DNA of 64,000 bases from Punica granatum (lineage: Eukaryota > Streptophyta > Magnoliopsida > Myrtales > Lythraceae), in the NCBI RefSeq assembly GCF_007655135.1, contig NC_045132.1, forward strand, positions 18,965,034 to 19,029,033, given 5' to 3'. This document shows positions 38,526 to 49,800 of this stretch, one piece after another. The notes under the pieces were generated by a model that saw only the letters and a list, made by a program, of their open reading frames with translations, searched no databases and was not told where the DNA came from. A program made the translations under genes and the position numbers. Positions within the stretch are counted from its first letter, which is position 1. Every line of letters begins with the position of its first letter.

Positions 38526-40977
38526 ATTGTGAAACCCGTCTGTTGCACGTGATAGTTTCGCCAATTTGAAAAAAAATTATAATTAAAAATTTTAAAGAAA
38601 AATTGCTTGGAGAGTCAAAAGTGAAATAAAAATAATAAAATAAATAAACAACTTTCGCGTTCAGTTGTAGAAAAACTTAATTTTCTAAGAGCTTGTATAA
38701 AATAGGGATAGCAATATCTTTTGAGAGATGAAACTCACATCATCAATATTGAAAAAGAATATGAAAAAAAAACAAAAAAATTAGAGAAAAATAAAAGAAT
38801 GAAAAATTTCAATAAAAATAATAGAAAAATCAAAGTATAAATTTAATCAACTCACTTACTTCTAGAGAAATACATAATTTTGAGAGCTCGCGTTTCGTCG
38901 TAGATGTATTCTTTGAGAGCTGAATAGACTCATATTTATGTATGTGATAATTCATATTTATTACTATAATACAAAATATAAATAAAATATAATCTGATAT
39001 ATTTTTTTCGGTGAACAAATCTGATTTGTTATTTTGGAAAGAAAATATAATTTATATATATTTATAAATATTATCTAATTTATTTTTAAAAGTAGATATT
39101 TGCAAACATACAAGTCATATATACTTTATCTTACTATATATACTAAAAGTTGTCCACATAACTGTATATTAACATATTTTATATTATGTATGAATATATA
39201 CTAATATATATACTTCTTTTTATGTTAATATTTATTTATGAAATATTAATATTTATTTAAAAAATTCGAGATTATTAAATAATGTCTATACATATACTAA
39301 AATCTTCTCATTTTTTTCAAATATATTATGTTATAAAAATTATAAAAATTAAAGAAATAAAAAAATTAGATTTTATAGTGAGATATCTTTAATTTTTTTT
39401 ATTAAAAGTATTTCCAAAAATTAAAATATTTAAAAAATCTCGAAAATTCCATCTATATCTATAAAATATTATCTAATCTATTTTTAAAAAACAGATATCT
39501 ATAAAACATTATAATTCATATATATACTTTTTCTTATTATATATACTAAAAGTTATCCACATGACCATATATTAATATGTCTATATTATGTATGAATATA
39601 TAATAATATATACTTATTTTGATGTTAATATTTATGTGATGAAATATTATTTTTATTAAAAAAATTTCAGATTATTAAATAATAGATAGATTATAAAAAT
39701 AAAAAAAATCAAGAAATCGTATTTTATAATGAGACATCTTTAAAAAATTCTAAAAAGTTTCATTTAGAAAATTCATATTGCATTCCACGGAGTTCACCGT
39801 ATTCTCCAAAAGATTTTATGACATTTTCGGTTTTATTAAATGGAATATTATTTCAGAAGATTTTGTCACTAATTTTATAATAGAATAGAATTTAAAATTT
39901 TAAAAACTCAAAAAATCAATAAAATTTCATTTAAAAACTGATCGTTATTCTTCTGAAATATTAACTTTCATATTATAAAATTCAAGATTATTAAATAATA
40001 TATAAATTTTAAAATTAAAAAAAATCAAGAAATCATATTATATCTTTTTAATTTTTTTTGTTAAATATAATTTCAAAAATTAAAAATTTTAAAAACCCAG
40101 AAAGTCCATTTAGAAAATTCATACTGCATTCAATTGGATATCACCATAGTATCCAAATAATTTTATGGTATTTTTGGTTTTTAAACGAAATATTATTTCA
40201 TAAGAATTTGCTGCTAATTTTATAATCAAAGATAATTTAATATTTTAAAAACTCAAAAATCGAGAAAATTTCATTAATAGAAATTAAAAAATCAAGAAAT
40301 CGTATTTTATAATGAGATATCTTTCAAAAAATATTTTTTATTAAAAAGAATTCTGAAAATTTAAAATTTTTTAAAAACCTCGAAAGTTTCATTTAGAAAA
40401 TTCATATTGCATTCCATGGAAATCATCCTATTATCCAAAAGATATTATGGTATTTTTGGTTTTATTAAATGGAATATTATTTTAGAAGATTTTGTTATTA
40501 ATTTATAATTAAGTATAATTTTAAATTTTTAAAACTCAAAAAATCTATAAAATTTTATTTAGAAACGGAAAGTTTGAATGCATTCTGGGATGATATTAAC
40601 TTTTATATTAAAAAATTCAATATTACCAAATAATATATTAATTTTAAAAATTAATAAAAATTAAGAAATCAGATTTTATGATGAGATATCTTTTTAAAAA
40701 TATTTTTTATTAAAAATAATTCCGAAAATTTAAAAAATTTTAAAATTAGAAAATCCATTTAGAAAATTCATATTACCTTTAATCGAAGATCATCGTAGTA
40801 TGCAAAAGATTTTATGGTATTTTTTATTTTTAAATGAAATATTATTTCAGAAAATTTTGCTGCTAATTTTATAATAAAAAATAGTATATTATTTTAAAAA
40901 CTCAAAAAATCGAGAAAATTTAATTCAGAAACGGAGCGTTCTGAGGTCATATGATTGTGCCCATCTCGTATCTTGCT
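38526..40977. repeat. Degenerate AT-rich tandem array
   Basis: At least five diverged repeats begin near 39,360, 39,711, 40,024, 40,290 and 40,660, each with a form of ATCAAGAAATCGTATTTTAT, then GAGATATCTTT, AGAAAATTCATATTGCATT and TGGAATATTATTTCAGAAG. Spacing is about 270-370 bases. A separate pair near 39,130 and 39,535 shares TATATACTAAAAGTT-TCCACAT. The left edge carries an AAACCCGTCTGTTGCACGTG core like those near 2,427 and 4,007, hinting that the block is one large decayed transposon. TA tracts flank both sides. There is no gene. Confidence 0.65.
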
Positions 40978-41210
40978 TATATATATATATATATGTATGT
41001 ATGAAAGAATTTAATCTCTATGAATGTCTATGTTAAGACTCCCTAGAGATGTGTCATTAAGAAATAGAAGTAGGAAAAAACAACAAAAAGGGAAAAAAAT
41101 GCACAGCAAAACCCGCAATCTCTCACAAAAGCCGACCTCGGATTTGATGCAACACGACAAGGAAAAAAGGAGTTTGGGTTACCAAAAAGACTGAAGGTTT
41201 AATTTTTTTA

Positions 41211-41512
41211 GGGCAAATTACAAAAAAAAATCCAAATTTTGTAAAATGTCTCAAAAATGACCTCCGTTATAACTTCCGTCAATTTTTGCCTACGTGTGAC
41301 CTACGTGGACTGTTAAAGGGACCCACTAGCCTACGTGTGACCTACGTGAACTGTTAAAGGGACCCACCATCAGCAACAAAAATTGACGGAAGTTATAATG
41401 GAGGTCATTTTTGAGACATTTTAGAAAACTTATGGTTTTTTTTGTTACAAAACAAAATTTAGGACAAAATTGAGACATTTTACAAAATTTGAGTTTTTTT
41501 TGTAATTTACCC
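41211..41512. mobile_element. Foldback MITE with long inverted repeats
   Basis: Ends GGGCAAATTACAAAAAAA and TTTTTTTTGTAATTTACCC are inverted. The arms continue with TTTTGTAAAATGTCTC and AATGACCTCCGTTATAACTT against their inverses, for about 80 bases. TTTTTTTA flanks both sides as a possible 8-base duplication (41,203-41,210 and 41,513-41,520), although the T-run makes this weak. The centre holds a tandem doublet of GCCTACGTGTGACCTACGTG. No coding capacity. Confidence 0.85.
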
Positions 41513-41759
41513 TTTTTTTATGGTAATTTTTGTTTTTCTGTATATGTGGTAATTTCACATACTTCCACGAAAAAAAATGGTAACAAAATTAAATTCTTTT
41601 CGGTCAATTGCATAATGGGTCAAAATGATGTCAAATTCAAGGTGTCAATATGCAGATTTTTTTGCCTACCAAACAGCCGAAGAAATGATGAGGGATGCTG
41701 CACCCTGTAAATTGCACTTTATGAATGAATTTTATCTGCTGCATGGATTTTATGTAAAG

Positions 41760-42021
41760 TTTGGTTTCGTAATTACATTTAAAAATTTTAACTCTAATTT
41801 TAACTCTATTCACTATACAATAAGAATTAATTCTTCAAAGTAAAAAAGGTGGGCCTCATATATAAACTCACATACAACTCTATTATATCAAATGTAATTT
41901 TTAATACTAAATCTCTTAACTATTTATAACTTTTTCACACTTTTTTTTTCATAATTCAACAATATAATCATTACAACTCAATTAAAATCAAAATTTAACT
42001 TAACTCTAGAACCAAACACAC
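41760..42021. mobile_element. MITE of the TAACTCTA/TTGG family, inverted copy
   Basis: It begins TTTGGTTTCGTAATTAC with TTTTAACTCTAATTTTAACTCTA inside (two blocks, AACTCTAATTTT and AACTCTATTC). It ends TTAACTTAACTCTAGAACCAAACAC. It is the inverse-orientation relative of the elements at 28,750 and 57,170. Confidence 0.6.
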
Positions 42022-42702
42022 TATTAAAGTCCGTTGAAGTACTTTGTAGTTAAAATATCAGGTTAATGTTCAAATTAGAATTATTATCGATAATAAGTTG
42101 AGGAAACCACCTTATCTGAAAAAGTGCCTCTCAATAGAGTTTTACTTTCGGTGTGCCTATAAAAACTATATCGAAAGAAAATCTAGTGGCATCTGGTATA
42201 TTATCATTTAAGATTACTCAAAATTTAGAGAAGATTCTTAGTTAAATAGATTTCTACTTTAAAATTACTGGTTATATTACGTTTTCATATTTTTGTATGG
42301 ATCCGTGGTAATCTAGATAGTTACCTCTCTTATAAGTATATTACCAATTGGGTGGAAAAGTGGATTACTTTAGGCATAGACAAATTATTAGTAATCTATT
42401 TCAACTAAACATGATAATCTAATTGGTCCAGGGGATTTGCAAGATCAAATTTCCAATAATCCATAAGGATTGCCTTATACAAAACGTAATGTAAGAGGAA
42501 AAAAGAAGAAGAAAAAGATGTGAAGAGAGAAATTACGAGAATGTAATTCAATATGTTTGAGCTTTGGCTCCTCGTGATCGGGACTAAATCGACTTATAGA
42601 TTAGTTTACTAGTGGTCTTAAAAAAGAGAGATTAACCAGGGTGTGATATTAAAGATAGGAATTCATAAAAAAAAAAAGAAATAAAGGAAGGAAAGCAGAC
42701 TG

Positions 42703-42745
<43 letters not shown>

Positions 42746-42834
42746 GAAGTGTGAGGATGTGGGATTGCTTTTTGGGGCAGAGAAAATAATATTAAAGTAA
42801 TGTCAGGGAGAAAGGGGGGGGGGACAAAGAGAAA
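42022..42834. other. Intergenic region upstream of the FAB1C-like gene
   Basis: No gene was seen. It ends in the purine-rich promoter, which includes a 38-base GA microsatellite and a run of ten G at about 42,816. Confidence 0.45.
42705..42742. repeat. GA microsatellite in the promoter
   Basis: Uninterrupted GA dinucleotides, about 19 copies, lie roughly 130 bases upstream of a TATA-like sequence. Plant BBR/BPC proteins bind GA repeats of this kind; a regulatory role here is inference. Confidence 0.9.
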
Positions 42835-42842
42835 TATAAAAC
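42835..42842 (+). promoter_or_regulatory. Putative TATA box of the FAB1C-like gene
   Basis: TATAAAAC is followed about 35 bases later by a purine-rich leader. It is the only good TATA match between the upstream MITE and the coding start. Inferred from position and sequence only. Confidence 0.4.
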
Positions 42843-42867
42843 AAATAAAATTAATTAAATAATAAAA

Positions 42868-43055
42868 AGGTGGAAGAAGGAGAAGAAGAGAGAGAGAGAG
42901 AGAGAGAGAAAAAGGGGGGAGAAAGGGAGGGAAATGAAAGCAGGTAAAGAAGAAGAAGAAGGAGGAGCAGCAGCAGCAGAATCAGAATACAACAGCAATA
43001 GCAAAGGAAGCAGAGAAGGAGAGGAGAGGAGAGGAGAGGAGAGAAGGGGAATAGC
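42868..43055 (+). promoter_or_regulatory. Purine-rich 5' leader with GA/GGAGA repeats and a short uORF
   Basis: Nearly all purine on the plus strand: GA repeats at 42,888-42,909, GAAGAAGAAGAAGG, then five or so copies of GGAGA near 43,019. An ATG at 42,934 opens a 60-codon frame ending near 43,116 that would be an upstream ORF if the leader is unspliced. A donor-like GCAG/GTAAAG near 42,945 could instead remove it. The leader to the main ATG is about 980 bases, so a leader intron is likely. Confidence 0.45.
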
Positions 43056-43847
43056 AGTAGCAATTTCCATAGCAGTGTTAAATGTTATGGTGGATGAGTT
43101 GTTCTTTGAGATGTGAGCCTGTTCCTGCAGAAAGGGATATCTCTCCGTACCTTTCCTCTTCCTGTTGATTCTCCTCCTCATCTTCCCCCGCATTTAAAAT
43201 CATCATCCCATTCCATCCCCCCCCCAAACTGTTCCTTACTCTTTCACCCTTTTTCTTTCGCGAAAGGCTGCTCGGTAGGGTGTTCTTGGAATCGCAAGGG
43301 GTCTTTGGCTCGCTGCCTGTCTCTCCCGGATGCTCCCCCGACCGATCTGGGGTTCTGTCGGATTCAAGATTTGGTTGCCGGGGTTCGGTTCCACTAAGCA
43401 AGTCTTGCTCTTTTGGTGTCGTTTGGATCTTTACTCCGACAGTGTTTGATGTACATAAGCTCCCGTATTGAGGCAGTGTTTTAAGTCTAGGCTTTGGTTC
43501 AGTCCTGTCCGTGTCCGTCCCCTCCTTCATTGAAAAGATTTTGTGATTTCTTTGGAGGATTTGTAATCTAATTTCCCTTTTGATCAATCCCCCTCTTCAG
43601 GAAACCCAACAAAAAAAAAAGTTGATTGATTTCTTTCTTCAAATCCTATACCCGAATCACCCACCATTTTTTCAGTGGGTTTGTTCTACCAGACTGATCT
43701 TTGTTTTTCTCTATTGACACCCAAGTTTCGGTTTTTTGTTTTTTTTTTTTTTCGGTTTTTGATTTATTTTGCCTGCAAAAAAAGAGGGGGTGACAATATA
43801 CAAACACTTGGTTTGTTTGATTTTCTTTCGGGGGCCTCTTGGATTCT

Positions 43848-46800
43848 ATGAGAATAGGTGATAGCATACTCCTAGATCTAATAGACAAGCTCAGGTATTG
43901 GATTCCCTGGGATACGGCTTCCAGCAGTTCGAACATGCCTGGTGACACCAACATCGGCTGCAAGATGTGTTGCGATAGTGATGCCAATGTTAAAGACCGT
44001 ATTCCTCGGTACTACTGCCTTGGTTGTGGTCGGTTCTTGTGCGCCAAATGTGTTGGGGGATTTGAATCGTTGACGGTCTTAGGCTCCGTGAAGGAGGATG
44101 GTAGAGTAGGCATTAAGGTATGTAAGTTTTGTGCAAGGACCGATCACCGCAAGAAGAATAGCGAGAAGGTCCATCCTCGGGATAGTCCTGAGCCTCCATC
44201 TCCGTACTTCAGTTGTTCGGAGAAAGTCGGTGGTTCGATAAATAATATCGGTTTGATTCAGAGAGATCGTCTCGAGCCTTTCGAGCATGTTTACTCTCCT
44301 CACGGTAGTAGTGTGACTGACTTTAGCGCTCGCCCGTCTCCTGTATCTGTTCGATGCTCTCCGAGCAGGTCAGTTTGAGAAACTCTTTTCTTTTTTTCTT
44401 TTTTTTTCTTTTTCGTCCTCTGTGCAAACCAACTAGTTAATTGTTTATTTGATAAACTCTCTGTCTGCGAATGTTCGTTGTATGTGAAAATTAGTTAGAT
44501 CCATCTTTTGACTGTACTGTTATTTTGGATTAGTGGTCAACTGCTACTGATAGTTTGGCTCTTTTTAACAGTTGTATGTCTCCACGATGTGACTATTATG
44601 TTGATCAATCGAAGAGATGAAGCTGGAGTTTATTGTAGCAATTGAAAATATGGTGGTTTTTTCGAACCGCTATTCATCATCAGTTTGATGAAAAAATTAA
44701 TTAATGGTACAACCCGATTAGCAAGGTCAGGAAGGAGCTTTAGGATTGGAGAAGGGTCATATGATTTCCACATAATGTCCAGTCAAACCGAAGGGATTGT
44801 TTATTGTTAATTTTGTGACCTTTATCTATTCTTTTTTTTTTTTTTTGAATGTGCCCAATAGATTCATCTTGAAAAATTTTACCCTTGAATTCCTGACTGA
44901 AAGTTTTTCTAATTTGTAGTTATTTTCTTGTTATCAAATCAATTAACCCTGAAATATTGTCTCATCTCTCAGATGTAGAAGTGATGAAGAAGAAGCGGAT
45001 GGTTCAGGGAAGTACTTCTGCAGCCCCTTGAGTGAGTCTTGCCACGGCATCTCAGACATAGATACACGTAGCCTTAGTTTTAGACACGACTTTTACAGTT
45101 TCAAGTCTGCTGGGTCCACACCCTCAGGCAGCCCCTCTAGGAACCATTTTACATTGAATAGAGGTGGGCACTTTGTACAGCACGAGCAGGAGGGAAGCCC
45201 GCTTTCTCGTGATGATGGTCCCTTTAGTCAAGAAGAAACCACGGCTGTTTTAAGAAGGCCAGGGGCAGGGACTGAGGATACAGAAAGCACCGATTATTGC
45301 TCAGATGAATTGTCGATCTTTCGTAGCCAGTATGAACGATTTCAGAAACCGCTTGATTTCGAGAACAATGACCTTATCTGGTTTCCTCCACTGCCCAATG
45401 ATGAGAAGGATGAAATGGAGGGTAATTACTTTTATTATGATGATGAGGATGACTATGTTGGGGACTCGGGAGCAGTATTTACCCCCAGCAGTAGTCTTTC
45501 TTGCATTTTTTCGGCGAAGGAGAGACATAACGAGGGTAATAAGGAGCCTCTGAGAGCTCAAGTGCAGAGCCACTTCAGAGCTCTTGTTTCGCAGCTTCTA
45601 TATGGTGAGGGCATTGGGATTGGCCAGGAGAATGGACCTGAGAAGTGGGTAGACATTGTAATGAATTTAGCATGGCAAGCAGCAAATTTTGTGAAGCCAG
45701 ATACGAGCAGGGGAGGTAGTATGGACCCCTGTGACTATGTCAAGGTTAAGTGCGTGGCTTCGGGGAGTCCAAATGAGAGGTGTGGTGGAACTTTTCTTAC
45801 TCTTTCCCTTTTTGGGCTTATAGCCTGTTTGGACTGCTGTCCTGGCGAGGAAATATGATTTTGTGACCTTATAATCTGTATCCAATTCCACTCTGTTCCA
45901 ATTAACTGCTGTTCAATCGTAGAAATCAGCCATCTGTCTCTTTGTTATGGAGGATTTTTTCAATCTCTGATGTGGGTCATTTCGTTGTCTGTGCAGCGCC
46001 CTAGTTAAAGGGATAGTTTGTACCAAGAATGTGAAGCACAAACGCATGACTTCACAATACAAAAACCCAAGGGTACTTATTTTAGGAGGAGCATTGGAAT
46101 ATCAAAGAGTTCCGAATCAGCTGGCTTCCTTTGATACACTTCTGCAACAGGTATACTTTCCGCTTATGCATCGTGTTTTAGCCCTTTTATGCCATTATCC
46201 TGGCTCAAGTTTAAGGAACAAATACTGCGATGTACGAGGATAACTCTTGACAAGCATACAAACTTAGGATAATATTCGTAAAAAATGGTAAAAATATTAT
46301 ATTTTAACACTTTTAACAGTTCTTTTGGTCATTCTCTCCCTAAACAACGCTTGAATAACTCTGGGAATAATTTTCCTTTTTATTTTTTCTGGGCCATTTT
46401 CCCAAGAGAAATCTTTCACATTTTGAAATGTTGCTTTGGAGCAGGAAATTGATCATCTCAAGAAGATTATTGCGAAGATAGAGGCTCTTCACCCAAACGT
46501 GCTGCTAGTAGAAAAAAGTGTATCTTCATATGCCCAAGAATATCTTCTAGCAAAGGAAATCTCCCTCGTGTTAAATGTTAAGAGACCATTGCTCGAGCGT
46601 ATATCGAGGTGTACTGGTGCTCCAATTACTCCTTCTACTGATAGTATCCCCACAACAAGACTGGGTCATTGTGAACTCTTCAAATTAGAGAGAGTTTCTG
46701 AAGAGTATGAGGTTAATAATCAATCGAGCAGGAAACCCTCCAAAACCTTGATGTATTTTGAAGGTTGTCCAAGACGTTTAGGGTGCACGGTAACCTTCTT

Positions 46801-49800
46801 CAGTGCTTTAATTATTTTGCTGTTTTTTTTGTCTCCCTCTTTTACTTTGTCTGATCTTTATTTGGTCATCTTTGTTCTGTATGACTGACTGAAAGAGTTT
46901 TCTTCTTCTATGGTTTACCTTGTCGCAGAGCAGCAAATTTTTTGAGTTGGAATGGACGTAAAGATATTTCTAGCTTCTCAAACTATCCCTGAATTTTTTT
47001 TCACTGATTTAAGCTTCAAACATGGTGTGAAGCTCAATAAAACTTAGATTAAACACTGAAAATGAGTGGAGTAGAGATTTTATTATGAGCTTCCCCTCTT
47101 ACGATTTCCTGTGAAACATGAACGCGAGGTATCACATCTTAGTCCCGGTCTTACAATTGTTTCTTTTCTACAGGTTCTTCTGAGGGGTTCTTGTCGTGAT
47201 GAACTAAAGAAGGTTAAGCATGTTGTCCAGTATGCTGTGTTTGCTGCCTATCATTTATCCCTAGAAACTTCCTTTCTCGCGGATGAAGGTGCCACATTAC
47301 CTAATATGCCCCTGAATCCCTCTACCTCTTCACTGGAGAAGACAGCTTCAGACAATCGTAGTTCAATTGTTTCTACTTCTGCTAGCCAGAGAACTCCTGA
47401 AGTAGGGAGCGATAATTACAGTCACGAGGAAGGTTATATGACAGATTCGGAACTTATGGACCCAACGGTTGCAAATCTGGTCTCTGATACATATGATGGT
47501 GATGTTGTCTTAACTGATGTTCTTGATTCAAAGGATTCGGATGTTCTTCCTTCTTCAGACACTCAAATCCCTTCCCACCCCGAACTTATTGAAACCATGG
47601 GACGAGATGGGAAAAATGAGGTTTCAGGTGAATATTTCTCTTCAACTGATACCAATCAGAGCATATTGGTCTCCTTTTCGAGCCGCTGTGTGCTAAAGAG
47701 GATTGTGTGCGAACGATCTCGGCTCCTTCGCATCAAATTCTATGGATGTTTTGATAAGCCTCTTGGAAGGTATCTTCGCGATGACCTGTTTGATCAGGCA
47801 AGTAATTCTTCTTCCATCTCTCACTTGTTATTAAATATATTTTCTTTATTCTTTTTCAATTGTTTTTTTTGTCAGTAGGGATCACGGATCCTTATATATT
47901 TTGTACTGTACCATCCATTTGGATCAATTTCAGTATTTTACTAGGTTATGTATTTCAGGTATAGACACTGTTCCTGGCTTGACGTGTCATGTTAAGCTTG
48001 AACTGGGATATCAGAACGACCAATTGGTTCGAACTGCATAATACGAGGACTGCTTATGTTCGTTTTCCTATTTACATTTAATGGTTTGGCATCTTGGATT
48101 GACCAATTTTCTGTTGTTGGCAGACTTCTTACTGTCGGTCCTGTGAGGAACCTGCTGAAGCCCATGTATTATGCTATACTCATCAGCAGGGTAACCTAAC
48201 AGTCAATGTAAAGCGGATTCATTCATTGAGACTTCCAGGGGAACAGGATGGGAAGATATGGATGTGGCACCGATGCCTTAAGTGTGCTCACGATGCTAAT
48301 GGAGTCCCACCTGCAACCCGGAGAGTGGTCATGTCAGATGCTGCCTGGGGCCTGTCTTTTGGGAAGTTCCTGGAGCTAAGCTTCTCGAACCATGCAACAG
48401 CCAATCGTATTGCGACATGTGGACACTCACTGCAGAGGGACTGCCTTCGTTATTATGGGTCAGTTCTGTGGATCTAAATTTAATTTGGATTGCTTAGATT
48501 TGTATTGGTATTTTCTGATGGCTTGGGTTTTTAAACATTGGCAGATTCGGGAGTATGGTGGCATTTTTCCGGTATTCACCAATTGATATTCTCTCAGTTT
48601 GTTTACCCCCTTCGATGCTTGAATTCAACAGTCAGGTTCAGCAAAAATGGCTTAAGAAAGAAGCAGGGGAGGTACTGTCGCTTGGACTGAGATTTATTTA
48701 TATAATAGATAAGAACATTGGTTTGATTTCTTCTCCTATGAAAGCAGCATGGCTGCCCGCAAGGGCTAGATAGAAAACCAGTTGCCAGGATTTATCCATG
48801 GACTTGTAGTGTGTCCTACAGCTAGGCCTCAGCTCCATAATGATTCCGTCTTGAACCTTTAAGGAAAAGAAAAAAGAAAAAAAGAAAAGAAAATCAAGAG
48901 GATAAAAAGGAGGATTCTGTAATTATTATAGCCGCGCTAGATTTAACTTGCAGTGACTGAACTTGGTTTGTTTGCGTTTCTGCAGCTTATCGATAAGATG
49001 GAAACTCTTTACCTGGAAATATCAGGATTACTTGATGGCGTTGAACAGAAAAGTGCTATTTTCGGAAATGAATTTGTTGTAACGCACGAGCTTCAGAACT
49101 ACATCTTGGAGCTCAAAGACTTGCTTAAAAAGGAAAGAGCTGATTATAACGTAAGTTCCAAGGAGTGCAGATCTGCTCAGGCGCATTGTAGTTGGTCCAA
49201 GGTTGATGATTAGTTATCCAAGAAAAAGAAATTGATGGTAGTTTCTTGAATATGTGCAGGATTTGCTTGAGGCGGCACTTGCATGTTCTTCTCAACTGGG
49301 TCAGAGTGTAGACATTCTTGAATTAAACCACCTGCAACGGTCGCTTGTGATTGGGTCCCTTGTTTGGGACCGACGGCTGTATTCTCTTCATCTGCTCCTT
49401 GGGACAAACTCTCCAAAAGCCAAGAGAAGTGCTGCATTGTGTACCGAACTGAAGGAGTTGAGTATTAGTCCTGAAAGCAATGTCTCTGAGCCCTCAAATT
49501 TGGTTGCTTCTTCTGTGAGTGGGAGCCAGTTGGATACCAAAGAGGAGGACTTGCACTCTGACGGGGAGACACTTTCTGAAACTATTACCTCCTCCGACGA
49601 GCCCAATCTCTCGGAGAGAATAGATTCCGCATGGACTGGTAGTGATCACATGTCAGACTCTCTCACAAGTGGGTCCCTTGGTCCAACGGGCGGAAATGAT
49701 AGCCCCTCGTTTAGGAGACTGATGGCACCAATGAGGGTGAACTCTTTCGACTCAGCCCTGAAGATTCGAGAGAGAATCCAGAAAGGATTCCCGCCCTCAT

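Noticed and set aside
42851..43193. Leucine/serine-rich open frames on the minus strand
   Set aside because: They are translations of the GA/GGAGA repeats in the leader.
43078..43587. 169-codon open frame on the minus strand upstream of the kinase gene
   Set aside because: It lies opposite the CT/GA-rich leader. Its composition follows the low-complexity DNA, with no motif.
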